Source of the DNA: Sabellastarte sp. h YS-2021
Taxonomy: Eukaryota > Annelida > Polychaeta > Sabellida > Sabellidae
Length of the DNA stretch: 64,000 bases
Assembly: GCA_964017235.1 (NCBI GenBank)
Contig: OZ024935.1
Span: 93,123,207 to 93,187,206 of the forward strand
Reading direction: 5' to 3'
The position numbers and the translations under genes are program-made. Below, one piece after another: positions 48,655-59,761 of this stretch (its first letter is position 1; each line of letters starts with the position of its first letter). The notes beneath the pieces were generated by a model, which did not search any database, was not told where the DNA came from, and saw only the letters and a list, made by a program, of their open reading frames with translations.

Positions 48655-48870
48655 ATGGGGGTTATGTTTGCAAAATAGTTTGTCAGTTATTTGGTTTGGG
48701 TTCTGTTTGCTATTGGGTTTGTTTGTTTCTTGGTTGGTGGTTATCTTTGGTATTTGGTTTGTGTGTTTGTGGGTTGGTGGTTAGGTTTGTTATTTGGTTT
48801 GTGTGTTGTTTAGTTGGGGGTTACGTTTGGTATTGGGGTTGTGTGTTTGTGGATTGGTAAGTATGTGATA
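48655..48870 (-). repeat. Inverted, diverged copy of the 42-bp minisatellite
   Basis: The reverse complement repeats a unit like CCAAATAACAAACC...ACCAACCAACAAAC, about 40-45 bp long. It is similar in composition and order to the array at 48087-48338 but in the opposite direction. The two arrays flank a spacer of about 240 bp. Confidence 0.7.
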
Positions 48871-49383
48871 ATTCCTTTTAACTCTAGGGATGGTGTAAGT
48901 GTTGGACTTTTTTATTAAAGATTTTAACCAATCCCATGGATTTTAAGCTAAAAATGGGCTGATTATTGGCCATATTGCGAGTTTATTTATTTTAATTTTT
49001 TTTCTATGTGGCCTTTTTTGGTTATGTGTGGTACCATGGGTTATTTGTTTCATGTTTGGGGTGGTGTAGGTGTTGGACTTCTTTTGTGATAAGTATTTGT
49101 ACTGAACTGTTATGTTTTGGGAGGGGAATTGGAATAACTTGCAGTTAAATAATTGCTTTTGGAATATTTGGGTGGCCCTGAAAAGGGCCTGGCAGGCCAA
49201 AGACCCGCCCTGACTGGATGGCTACTGAGGAGGCTGCTGCTGTTGAGGCAGTGCTGTAGTGGTAATAGTGAAGAGTTGCGGCTGCTGCTCCTGAGGCTGC
49301 TCAATGATCTGTGTAGATGTCAGATCTGGTAGCTGGCTTAGTATTCCACTCAAGTTGTGTTTTACTGCCCTTGTCCTGTACTG

Positions 49384-50434
49384 TTAAAACTGATGGAGGG
49401 TTGCCAAAGCCAAGGGGGCTTGGTGTGTAGTAGAGTAGTAACTGCTGCTAGCTGCTGCTTGGGTGGAAGTAGACGCCTGTTGAGTGGTTGTTGGTAGTAT
49501 GCCGACCCTCTGGGACTCCGTGGTAAAAGTGGCTGATCTTCTGGCTAGTGGTTGACGTCTATGGTTGCTCTTGATGCTTTCAATATCTCTAAAAATTCTG
49601 CTCTTATGGTCCTCAAATTCCTCTTGGGTCATCTTTTCAGCCTCTGATGCCATGTAGTCAAAGAAGGGCTGCCTGTCTGACTTCTGCTGCAGGAAACCTG
49701 AGATCAATGTCCTCATCTGGTCAAAGTGCTCGAGTATCTTGGAGTCTGTTGAAACTGGTGTAGATGTGAACATAGGTTGACTCCTACTCTCTGTGAGGAC
49801 ACTGGACTCAAGGTATTCTGTATCAGTAGTAGACCCACGAGATTCGTCCTGCTTGCTGGTATTTGGACTGGCCTCCAACCCTGAACTTCTGCTGGCCCCC
49901 TTTCGTCTGATATGGGTCTTAAGGAAACCCATCTGCTGGTAGACCCAGGACTGTCTCTTGGTCATCTCCTTTGGGGCTTGGCCAGATTGTAGTTTTGACA
50001 GCTTGCCATAACGCGTTTGCTGAGATTCGAACCATCTTCTGACATCAAAGGGCTGGAGTTTCAGTTCTGCAGAGATTTCTGCCCAGAGATCCTCCTTCTT
50101 CTGTCTGTTGTGGAAACGTGCATGCTCCTTGTCATAGAGGATGCTCCTTCACAAACTCCACAATTGCAGTTTCTTGGCTGTCAGTGAAAGTTGAACAGAC
50201 CCTGGCTCTCTTGGCTGCTGAATGACTCTCTAAATCCTCCTTACACCTCTCTTCTTCCTAGCAAGCTTCCTCAGTAAGTTCCAATTGCTCCTCAGTCTCT
50301 TGTGTACCCTCCTCTGTACCCTCCTCGCTCCTTTCCTCAATCCTTTCCTCCACCTCTCCACTTTCCTTCTCCCCCTCCTCTTGCCTCTCATCCATCTTCT
50401 TCTTTCCTCTCTTCCCTCCTTTCTCTTTCCTCAT
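49384..50434 (-). pseudogene. Harbinger accessory MADF/Myb-like DNA-binding protein, broken
   Basis: The start at 50434 gives an acidic/basic low-complexity N-terminus (MRKEKGGKRGKKKMDER, then many Glu). There is an in-frame TAG after LTEEAC, then AAKRARVCSTFTDSQETAI. A frameshift at about 50147 follows (EHP to LYDKEHARFHNRQKK), then EDLWAEISAELKLQPFDVRR, YGKLSKLQSGQAPKEMTKRQ and WVYQQMGFLKTHI. This is the MADF/trihelix type domain that Harbinger elements encode as a partner to recruit the transposase to DNA. The C-terminus (193 residues open) is Ser/Thr/Gln-rich with FFDYMASEAEKMTQEEFE. Confidence 0.75.
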
Positions 50435-51210
50435 AACTCCAGTCAATAGCAAAAAAATAAAGTTAAAAAGTAAAATGTGTCTCCTAACTTTAAAATTTGC
50501 CTTAAGCTCAAGTATTATATGATATTTAAAAAAATGAAAACCCCTACAAAACAGAGACACACGTCTCTCAGTAGCCAACCAGTCAGTAACAAGGAGAATG
50601 TGTGCGCCATCGCTTATATAGTCCCATACCCCATCATTACCTCATTTTAATTTCCGACGTGCGAAAAACAGTCGGCTCTTAATCGGTTCTTAGTCCCAGG
50701 CCTCCTGGGGCATCCTCAGACTGTCGTGGACTAAATTTGTCTTGTCCCAGGCGGCCTGAGGATGCCGGCTTGGATCGGTTAGGGTTGGCTTCTCTTAGTC
50801 GGTGTTTAGTCCCAGACCTGAGACAGTCTGAGGCTTCCCGGGACTAATGAAACCGAATCATTTTCACACGCATGAAACTTCAAAGATCTGTTATGAGTCG
50901 GGGACTGCCAAACAGGCTTCCTGGGACTAAGCTACGGAGGCTTGGGACTAAGGGTTGCAGTGAGGCCTGGGACAACATAGGACTGTGTAAATTTGGGTCT
51001 GAGGAGGCCTGAGGAAGCCTGGGACTGGACATTTTGTTGTCGGCAGGAAATGAGAATTGGTTTGAGTGGTGAAAAATTTCAAACATGTTTGATTTCTCTC
51101 ACAGCCACAACCGACAACTACCGACCCTTACAGGACGTCTGGGACCAAGCAAATATTTGAGACTGACTCCCAAATCCCTTAATCGGGAAGCTTAGTCGTG
51201 TGGTGGAACA

Positions 51211-51651
51211 CCCACATTATGTGGCCATATTACAGCAGTACAATTCTTTTTTTTATCTTCCAAGGGTATATGTTTCACATTATAAAGGAATATATTACAC
51301 CTTTATTCTTACGGGTACAGAGCTGGCTACAAGTTGTTTACATCTAGACATGACCTGTACTGCTAAAAACATCACAAAAGATGATGACGTGGAAATGAAA
51401 GAATTACGTCATATGGCTGATTTACACATATACGCCTTGCTCAAGGTCTCTATTATTTAGTCATCTTCATTTGTGATATTTTTTTCATTGTCTGTCATTT
51501 GCAAGTATTCCTCCTCATCCCTGCTACTGCATATCTTTGTGAATTAGGAATAGAACCAAGACCCTCTGTGTCCCTAGGCTACTGTGTCAACCTCTAGATA
51601 ACAGTGGCAGATCATGGTAATAAAATCCAGTCAATCTTGTTATCCTTACAG
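51211..51651. other. Probable intron or upstream sequence, nothing recognised
   Basis: Lies between the Harbinger element and the first exon candidate of the host gene. It ends in a pyrimidine tract with CCTTACAG at 51644-51651. Confidence 0.4.
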
Positions 51652-51796
51652 GTCAGACATAACATCACCATTGATAGCCGTATTGAGTCCAAGATTATCG
51701 CCACAGAGAAGTCAGAAACCAGAAACACTACAATACCTACCATACTTGACAACAGTGCTGCCAAATATAGTCTGACTGAATTACTTAACTTATTGG
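51652..51796 (+). CDS. Host gene exon candidate 1 (protein not recognised)
   Basis: It is 145 bp, preceded by the acceptor TTATCCTTACAG and followed by the donor GG|GTAAGT. It reads VRHNITIDSRIESKIIATEK, then SETRNTTIPTILDNS and AKYSLTELLNLL, leaving one base for the next exon. An in-frame ATG 48 bp upstream (51604) means it could instead be a first exon, but the strong acceptor favours an internal exon with more of the gene to the left of the window or in introns not resolved here. The four exon candidates keep a single phase across three introns (1, 1, 0), which is hard to get by chance. I cannot name the family: the peptide is polar, has no signal peptide or membrane segment, and shows no motif known to me. 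Confidence 0.6.
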
Positions 51797-51946
51797 GTAA
51801 GTGTACAATTACAGTCTCAGGTGCCAACAATTGATAGAGGCTTGTCAAAATTAAAGGGTTTACCATTGTAGAATCTCTGAAAAGGGGCAAAGTGTATCAA
51901 GAATTACAGTACTGTTGTGGCACTGTCTCCCATCTTTCTATTTCAG

Positions 51947-52003
51947 TGGATGTAAAACCCCAATTCTGCCTTTGGCCCATTAGGCGTGATAATGCCGTGG
52001 CAG
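51947..52003 (+). CDS. Host gene exon candidate 2
   Basis: It is 57 bp, after the acceptor CTTTCTATTTCAG and before the donor CAG|GTAAAC. With the carried base it reads VDVKPQFCLWPIRRDNAVA and again leaves one base. The intron before it is 150 bp and the one after is about 6.3 kb. Confidence 0.6.
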
Positions 52004-52159
52004 GTAAACTTTTACTGGTAAAATTACATCATTTCATTCATGAAGGTCTAGGACAATATGAAACATTCAATAACCTGGCCATTTTTATCCAAAGTACCCA
52101 ATACCATTGCTTTTTTACTTAGTAAGATAACTACGATTGACCTTTGGGGGAGCTATAAC

Positions 52160-52310
52160 TTATGTAATGTGGACTTTTGCTACATTTATTTTCTCTCATT
52201 GACAGACTCTGAGGTTCAACTACACATTGTGTTCATTGTGGCCTTTTCAATTCTTAATTCCCTTTATACAGCTTTCTGATTCTGTTTTCTTCTGGCCACT
52301 GAATATCACC
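52160..52310 (-). mobile_element. LINE 3' UTR fragment
   Basis: AATGTGGACTTTTGCTACAT and GACAGACTCTGAGG align, in reverse, with the 3' UTRs at 31.5 and 44.2 kb. No coding part remains. It lies in the long intron of the host gene. Confidence 0.55.
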
Positions 52311-54430
52311 TGTAGTGTGAATGGGGTTTTGTGATTGTTTCATCATTTGAACTTTCTAATATGACATTTGCGATGCAATTGACATGTTTGCAACATTTAA
52401 AGGAAATGTATTGGCTAAACAAAGGCTAACATTTCAGATCATATTACTTTAGAATACCAAACCTATAAAGAAACGCCCATACTGTATGATATTTCAAGCT
52501 TTTTTGAGTAATCTTGCCCTTTGCATAAAATTTGTTTAATTTAAATAAGCAAATTGCCCATATGACATATAGTTTTAAAATTTAGCCCACGTAAATATAC
52601 AGGGAAGTATTAGAATCCTTAATTTAAATAATAAGTTAGTATAACATATTTTCATGTAGTGCAGTCAACTGAAATTGACAATGTTATAATATAAAGAGCT
52701 GAAAGCTCTTAATGATGATATAAAATAAAATGGAAGGCTGGGTCAGTAATAAGTTATATATGTGTCAGTGATGTGCATCTGTTTGCCCGTTTGTTTGCAA
52801 AATCCCTTAAGAAATTTGTCATTGCATACCACCAAGTTATCTACATTTATATACATTTGCACATACAGAGTTAACTTGACATTGAAGAATGTAATATTTC
52901 AGAAGTTTAGTTTAGAGAAGAACTTAAAGTCGACCTTTAAGTACAAAGGGGGAACAGACAGAGAATATGGGGTTAGATTTATAAATTTGTGTACCATAAG
53001 GTCAGTTGCAATCATTTCTAATGACGAAATCACTAAAACAAATCGAGGTGTCATTTATTTCTTCTAAATAATGGATCATTTTCTGTACATGGAAAATGAT
53101 CCTACTAGTGTGGCAAAGCTTACACACATTTAGAAATGAATTTTTACTCTGAAGATTTTTTTTGACGGTGGTCTATTATGCAAGACAGGCTTGAGTATAT
53201 CACTATCTTCCTATAACTGAAATGTCATCACCTCTATTGAACACAGGAGTAGACACTCTTATAAATGAGAAAGTACACATAAAGGATACAGGATAAAAAA
53301 GGCTGGTGTTTGTTACAGAGCTGAATCAGTTGCAACAGCTGTTTGTCATCAAAGACGATTGCACAGTAGCAAGTAAAAATATATTGGAGATCATTGGCAT
53401 TTAGTCATCTTTGATCAACATCTGTAGTTAAGTCTTTTATGAATGACATAGCTCTGATCCCAGCTAAGTGATTGACAATGTTTGAAACTGTTTTTGTGTA
53501 AAAAAACATTTCATCTATGCTAATACTGAGCTTTTGATGGCACAGCTGCGACCAAAAAGCTGGGAAACTCTTAAACATTGGCCTGGAAAGAACTCTGGTG
53601 TAAGTGGTGTATTTAGAAAAATAATACCACAAGCACTCTCTAAATGGAAGGAATTGCAAACAAAAGCACAGTTCAGCAAGGGTTTTTCCAATGTATTTTT
53701 TAATGTCACAAATCTACTCTGTAAATTGTTTTTGAGGTATTGCTGTCCATTGTCTCCTGACATAACTACAAATTTAAATATTTTAAAATCTCCCATGGGC
53801 GATAATAGAAGATATCGGGTCACATGAAGCCCAAGGTTTTGGTCTCTCCGAGTGTATCTTCGTTATTGCTGACAAGTCTATGTGATTTGAAATCTGAAAT
53901 TATAAAACATCAATGTTGGCTGCATTCATCCATTTAGACAATGGATCAGTCAGTATAGTTTTGCTCAGTATCTGCTGCAGTGTTATTTTTAGCATATATA
54001 ACACTATTAGCCAGACACACAAGATGTAATCATTAGTGCATCAGGAAAATATCTCCAATATGACTACCTCGTAACATGCCATCACAATTTGACAGTTAGC
54101 CTATACATGGAGTCATATTTTATTATACTATAGAATATCAGTTAAATGTTTAGGTATTTGCAATTCATACCCCTTATTTGAAGAAAAGTAACTATATGAC
54201 TTTAAAATATGCATCCAGGTCTACTACTTTCCTATTCTGAAATTATATATTTGTTTAAACTCTGCATACAGGCATAATAGGGGCATAATGGCTATTAGCT
54301 CATCAGCATATCCATGGTCAATTTGACCAATATACAGGCAAATAGTAAGAAGCGATGGTGGAAAGGTCCTGGCTAGCAAATATGATCATATTTTTTTTTC
54401 CTTAGGGAGACAACAGAGGAAGCAGAATGA
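52311..54430. other. Intronic DNA; overlapping ORFs not recognised
   Basis: Mostly anonymous. Between 53405 and 53827 both strands have open frames of 84-102 codons. None resembles a family I know, and I do not call a gene. Confidence 0.4.
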
Positions 54431-54493
54431 ACATCATCAAAAAATTATTCCACATTGTAGGGGCATCAAAGGCCCAACTCGACCATATTACAG

Positions 54494-54645
54494 AGGCTCT
54501 CAGTGGTGTAGTAGATTAGGTCGTTTGGCATCTACTCATAGGATGTCACCTCTGTATGGGTTCGACACCTATAAGTAACAAAGCTGAGGACCATGTTCCA
54601 GTATGTCCCTGACCATTAAGTTCGTAAAGTTTAACCCTACCTTTG
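54494..54645 (+). repeat. SINE2 family copy inside the LINE relic
   Basis: GGCTCTCAGTGGTGTAGTAG (A-box region), TCACCTCTGTATGGGTTCGAC (B box), then GCTGAGGACCATG. It matches 28790-28940. Confidence 0.7.
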
Positions 54646-55587
54646 ACTTGTACATAGACTAAATCTTGTGCAAGGATGAACAAAAGTGAGGAACCCCCGG
54701 TAACCTTTGAGATTGTGTTTATGTACTTATAATGATGGGTGACTACCGGTCCAAGATAGTTTTGTTACACATTGTTGATTATGTTGGATGAAATAACACA
54801 AATTTCTGAAAAGGGAACTACAGTAATCCAGTAGTCCAAATGACTACTAACAACTGTAAAACAGTTTTTGCAAATGTTGTACACATGTTCTGCAAAAGAA
54901 AAGTCTGCATTAGTCAGAAACTTTCTCAACTGGATATCAAAGGTTTCCAAGTATATTTTCTGGTAAAATATCCAGTCAGTTTCACCTGGATTTAATTTTA
55001 ATTTGATGAGTATCATCAGCATACAAGTGAATTTTCATTATAATCTTTATTTAGAGGAGTGGTGTATAGAGAAAGCAGTAGTGGACCTAGTTCTCAGCCT
55101 TAGTAGTTCTCTACCCTACATCAGCTCACACCTATGAAGGTAGAGTAAATCTTAATGGCATGACATCAGTTACTCAGATAGGAGATAAGCCACTGTAATG
55201 TTGTTCCCAACACCCCAAACATGGCTGTTAGGCTATCAAGGGCTGTACACAATTCGAGAATAATGAAAAGAGTAGGCTCACCACTCGCCAAAGAGAGGTG
55301 GATCTCATTTTGTTATATAAGGCAGGCTCTGTTGACTGTTCAGTCTTATATTTAGATTGAAGCAGATTGTCAAGTTGATTACTATTGATATGGTTGCTGA
55401 ATTACCTGGCTTGCTTTACAAATTTTATATGAAAAAAAACTCTGATGCAGGTTGATAATATTCTTGTCAGATAGAGGAGATAGCTTCTGACCAAGAGCAG
55501 TAACAGTAACCTTCTCAAAACGATGTGGGAAATTTACTCTAATCTAAAGACACATTTACCAACTGAGTAACAGATGTAGGTCATGCA

Positions 55588-56122
55588 CCCAGTAAACATA
55601 GCAAACGTTTATAAACGTTTATAAACCTATAGACGTTTTTAAAACCAAATATAAACCTAAATATTGACAATTATTCAATACTGTGGGTTTATAAACGCTT
55701 CAGCAACATGAGTTTGGTTTATAAATGTTTACAAAGAGTGAAGAATATCTTAACCTCGCTTTCATTTTGGATGGTGATATCAGCAAAGCCATTTTGAGAG
55801 AAACTTGAGAAATATTTCTGTTACTATATCTTGCTGTATCACTGTTGTTTGAAGCCATCATTAAATTATAAGTGGAGATATGAAAGTACATTATATAATA
55901 GAATGGACTGTACAAGGTTAAATTAATGTAAACAGGGAAATTATTCATAAAATGAAGTTTGTTTACATTCTCCCTTGGGTCATGCTGGATACATGAACAT
56001 TTATAAACGTTTATGCTTAAATGTTGATAAACGTTTATAGGCGAACGTTCAGGAGCCCATCATTTAAACCTTAAATAAACCGTTCATAGTTAGGTTTATA
56101 AAGGTTTGTAATGTTTACTGGG
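55588..56122. mobile_element. 535-bp AAACGTTT-rich MITE with GCA target duplication
   Basis: The ends are CCCAGTAAACATAGCAAACG and, reversed, CCCAGTAAACATTACAAACC. The inverted repeat continues to about 30 bp. GCA is duplicated at 55585-55587 and 56123-56125. Subterminal palindromes of the ATAAACGTTTAT type recur at both sides. No ORF. It sits inside the LINE relic. Confidence 0.8.
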
Positions 56123-57104
56123 GCACTGTTTCAGCAGAAAAGTAGAGATGGGGTCCAGGTGACAAAACAAATTTGGATCATGAATTCCTACTGATATTAT
56201 GAACTTTACTTTTAGACACTTTACTGAATTGAGAAAAAATCTTCTTATAAACACCTTATGAATGGACTGGCAGATAACCTGCCACAACTCTCTTGAATTT
56301 TGACAATTGTCAATAACTATTCCCCTGATGTAATCAGCCTTAATTTTTATGTATGATTGTGTTACAGTGTATAATCTGTCTTTGTGATGTACAACTGCTC
56401 AATTGAAACCTGTTGCCAAATGTACTCAAATTGACATCTAACTGATTTGATACTGCCATACATATCTGACCGTCACCCACCAGGTGTCTATTGCAGTATC
56501 TTATACGCACAGATGCACAGTTGCCAAGTACAACTTGATCATACAATTTAGTAGCACTCTTTGTAGGATATCAGATGAATTAAAAATATCACAAGCATTC
56601 CAGGAATTGTGCAATTTATTTTTACTGCATCTGTTGATGATACGTCCTAAAGATATCTGCCATTAAATTGAATCAGAAAAAAATGAAGGCCAGTGTTAAT
56701 CTCTGTGAATTTTGTTTTCAGTGATTTCTTGGTTGACATTTGAATAGCTCAGTAACTGCAGTATTTTATTGATCCATTGCTTGCAGTTTTTATGTCTTTA
56801 CTAATATACAGTTAACTACCCAATATGTGCTGCTATTATATCTTTTTTTGCAAGGTATAGGAATTCCATGCAGTACACTATTCGTATATTTCATGGTATA
56901 AAGATGTTTATTTTACTGATGACAATATTAATGCTAAACAAATTAACTCGTCCCCACGGCATCACCACACCATTGTCATTCGCTTTAAGAGGTTCAAAAA
57001 CTGAAGTTTTTTTTAGAAAAAATCTATTTTCTGTAAAATATGTTGTACAAAGATTAAGTGCAAATTAGAGCAACCTCCTCACAAATTTATTTATTTTGGA
57101 CCAT

Positions 57105-57480
57105 CGGTATTGAAGTCCTAAAAATATCCAAAGCAGTCTGGCCAGATTAGTAACAAATGCCTTACCCATTGATACATCACACTCCCAGTTTTAGAAAAAA
57201 AATTCTACTGGTTCCCAAATCTAGGTTCAGTACAGCCAACCTGGTTTACAAATTATTGAATTTAAAATTGAAAAAGTATTTTGACGCTTGCCTTATCCTG
57301 TGTACAAGAAAATATTACACAAAACCCCATAATATATTCTTAATTGACACTGCTTTCCAACCTTCACACAATGCGAAATATGGTGTTTTGAATTCTTTAT
57401 TGTATTTGTATAAATACCAACACAGTAAGGTGTGACCTAGCTCCATCTGGAATGGGCTTATTAAGATTTGAATTGATCCT
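57105..57480 (+). mobile_element. CR1/L2-like LINE fragment
   Basis: Pieces read QSSLARLVTNALPI, FSTANLVYKLLN and KKYFDACL, equivalent to the IQNTLARIVTN to SYFEPFL segment of copy 3. It is frameshifted. Confidence 0.55.
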
Positions 57481-57640
57481 TGTTGATTTTCTTTTGATAT
57501 TTGTAGGTTAGGCACTGAAATATGCCTGAATTAAATAATTTGATTTTTAGAGATGACACATGATATGACACATGACACTTTATCTTTCCTTTATGCACCT
57601 TAACGTCTGTTTGTCTTAAGATTAAATCCTTAAACTCGAG

Positions 57641-58088
57641 ATCAGGGGCTGGTTTCATGTAACCTCCTTAAAATAAAGGTCACCTTAAATTCTAGGATTT
57701 CCTTGGATTTTCTCCCTCCTTTAAAAAATCTCAGTTTCACAAAGCCTCCTTCCTTAAAGGATACCTTGAAAACTCTCTTGAATTTCAATTAAAATGTACC
57801 TAATGTACCAAGTTTAAAATAGTTAAAATGCTTAACTGCAATTTACTCACATAATATTTAAAATAAATTGTGTGAAGGTGATACAAGTAATGGAGGTGAA
57901 ATTCCAAGCAGTGTGGTTATACAGGGAATCGCCTTTCCTTTGTTTTAAGAAAAATCTTTGGTAAGTTGAAATAAAGGAGGCTTTGTGAAACAGGATTTAA
58001 GGGAAGCCTTGCCAAAGGTTAGAAATCCCCCTTCCTTTACTTTAAGGAAGGAAAAAACAACTGAGGCTTCGTGAAACCGGCCCCTGAT
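57641..58088. mobile_element. 448-bp MITE with doubled terminal motif
   Basis: The outer ends are ATCAGGGGCTGGTTTCATG and, reversed, ATCAGGGGCCGGTTTCACG. A second, inner inverted pair (TTTCACAAAGCCTCCTT at about 57734 and its complement at about 57974-57990) repeats the same core. The interior is rich in CCTTAAAGG-type words. No ORF and no clear target duplication. The superfamily is unassigned. Confidence 0.7.
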
Positions 58089-58308
58089 GAATTGAGGCAA
58101 TGATTCAACCTCATGTGGATATATCTTCTATACATTTTATATTTCCATATTGTCCATATGCCGTTATAGAAACCAAATTTAATCTATTGTACCAGAGTGT
58201 TCTTGACTCTTGTCTTCCTGGATAACTACACTGTCCTATCCCCAAATATCAAAGACACCTGAAAAAAATTATTGTTGTAGTTCCTACTTAATGCAGCTGT
58301 TTCTATAG

Positions 58309-58430
58309 GTGGGACCTGGCATACTGCTTTTATCCGCAAAAGGATCGCTAGCAATTGGGAGGAATGGTTAAGTGCCAACAGACAGATACAGGAGGAAAAG
58401 TTACTTCCACAAAACAGAACCAGGAAAAAG
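58309..58430 (+). CDS. Host gene exon candidate 3
   Basis: It is 122 bp, between the acceptor GCTGTTTCTATAG and the donor AAG|GTTTGT. With the carried base it reads GGTWHTAFIRKRIASNWEEW, then LSANRQIQEEKLLP and QNRTRKK, ending in phase 0. The Trp-rich and basic sequence with no stop and matched phase supports a real exon. Confidence 0.65.
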
Positions 58431-58697
58431 GTTTGTAGTGTTTATCCATGATAATACAACTGAATTTTAGTGTCATTTCGACTCTCTTCTGTTGGCTGAC
58501 TACCTGTACCTGTCTATTATTTATGACTCTAATGGTATCAATATGAGGATCACAAAGGAAAAGCCGGAGTTATTCTTTTTGCCTTTGAATTGTAAAATCT
58601 CTTATAACCCGAGATTGGAATTGGTTACTTCTATTCTAACATGACAATTTTTTAAACTATGCATATTTGAACTTGTTTCGACCATTTTCCCTTGCAG

Positions 58698-58826
58698 GGC
58701 GGTCTTGGCAGGACAGCCATATTTCCTCCATTAGCCAAGCGGATTCACCAAAACAGTCATAGAATGAGCGATAATTTAAAGCTTGAGGTTATGATAATTT
58801 TACCGAGGCAATATTTCCTCCATTAG
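58698..58826 (+). CDS. Host gene exon candidate 4 (terminal)
   Basis: Begins after the acceptor TTTTCCCTTGCAG. It reads GGLGRTAIFPPLAKRIHQNS, then HRMSDNLKLEVMI and ILPRQYFLH, with TAG at 58824-58826. A block of about 24 bp (ATATTTCCTCCATTAGCCAA) occurs both inside the exon and across the stop, so a short local duplication may have created the present C-terminus. A polyadenylation signal follows at 58939. Confidence 0.6.
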   Translation, partial: GGLGRTAIFPPLAKRIHQNSHRMSDNLKLEVMIILPRQYFLH

Positions 58827-58938
58827 CCAATCGGAACCTTGGCGGTGTCATGCTAGAATTACTAATCTCAATTTGGTATGTGTTATCACTACAATTACAA
58901 CACAAAATCGGACTTATTACATGAAATATTGGTAACAA

Positions 58939-58944
58939 AATAAA
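58939..58944 (+). promoter_or_regulatory. Candidate polyadenylation signal AATAAA
   Basis: AATAAA 113 bp after the stop of exon candidate 4, on the same strand. Confidence 0.45.
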
Positions 58945-59189
58945 ATAATAATTAGTTTGACAATTTATCTTTAAAAAATACATTCCCCCATCCCAGGAGG
59001 TTAAGAAATTATTTTAATACAACCTCAGTGCAAACAAGCAACCGAAGCCGATTCAAATCCTTGACCATAGGATCCCAATATGACCAAAGTTCATGGAAGA
59101 TGCATACAATAAAGAGCCCAACAATGACTATAATTCCGTATTTGAACAGAATAGTTTTGTTTTTCATTGATTACACATGTTTACAACAT

Positions 59190-59755
59190 ATTGAAGCTTA
59201 TCCGGGACAGACACGGTCCTGTTTTCAGTGTTAATAAGTATTCTGAAGCACACTCTGTATGTACAAGGAGCCACCAACTTCTTCGGATTAATACCAAGAA
59301 TTTAATGAGTCAAAAGCTTCAAGAGAGTGTCAAAAGACTGCTGAATGTTGAATGGCAGTCCATTGTATGTTAAATCATCCACATAATTGTAAAGATCAGG
59401 AAAACCATGTTGTTTCATGATATATCTGATGTTATTGGTCACTTTTTAAAAGAAAACTGAACCATGTCTGGGTCCAAATGGTACAGATTGATCAATGAAA
59501 TAATACTTATATTTGAGGCCAAAGAGATCCAAGTCCCCTGGATCCACTTTAATCTCACTGAAAGCCTGGCTAATATCTACTTAATTAAGTAAAGAACCTG
59601 GTCCCAATTCAACAATTTTCTGGACAATATCATCAACAGATGGATAATTCAATACAAAGTTCAAAACCAGGTACGTATTCTGCACCCCAGCATTAACCAA
59701 AAAATTTTCAGGCCACCTGAAGTCAACAATAGTACATCTAACTTCTGAGTCTTTT
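59190..59755 (-). pseudogene. Reverse transcriptase of Ngaro/DIRS-like copy B
   Basis: The minus strand reads VDFRWPENFLVN, YLVLNFVLNYPSVDDIV, LGPGSLLN, stop, VDISQAFSEIKVDPGDLDLF, GLKYKYYFIDQSVPFGP, then TNNIRYIMKQHGFPDLYNY followed by VDDLTYNGLPF. Both the VDIS box and the YVDD box (complement of 59374-59385) are intact, but there are at least two stops. Confidence 0.75.
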
Positions 59756-59761
59756 TCTCCC

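Larger units (their letters stand above)
46516..51210. mobile_element. Two-gene PIF/Harbinger transposon, 4.7 kb
   Basis: Terminal inverted repeats TGTTCCACCAAAGGACTAAG (46516-46535) and, reversed, TGTTCCACCACACGACTAAG (51191-51210). Both ends carry several hundred bp of GC-richer subterminal DNA repeating GACTAAG, GGGACTAA and CCTCAGG words in both orientations. Inside are a plus-strand transposase and a minus-strand MADF/Myb-like gene that converge on inverted minisatellite arrays. The target duplication is not certain; a TAT on each side, 7 bp outside the core, is possible. Confidence 0.85.
54440..56620 (-). mobile_element. Old CR1/L2-like LINE, interrupted by a SINE and a MITE
   Basis: The minus strand matches copy 2 in order. 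Blocks around 54440 (WNDL region), 54810-55020 (LDYW, KLKLNP-type), 55050-55400 (RT core) and 55500-55580 match. It resumes at 56126-56610 with the region that spans RT start and endonuclease end (TGACCGTCACCCACC resembles 33563-33577). It is full of stops. Intronic in the host gene, antisense to it. Confidence 0.6.

Noticed and set aside
53405..53827. Overlapping ORFs of 84-102 codons on both strands
   Set aside because: No family resemblance, no splice or promoter support, and composition like the surrounding DNA.
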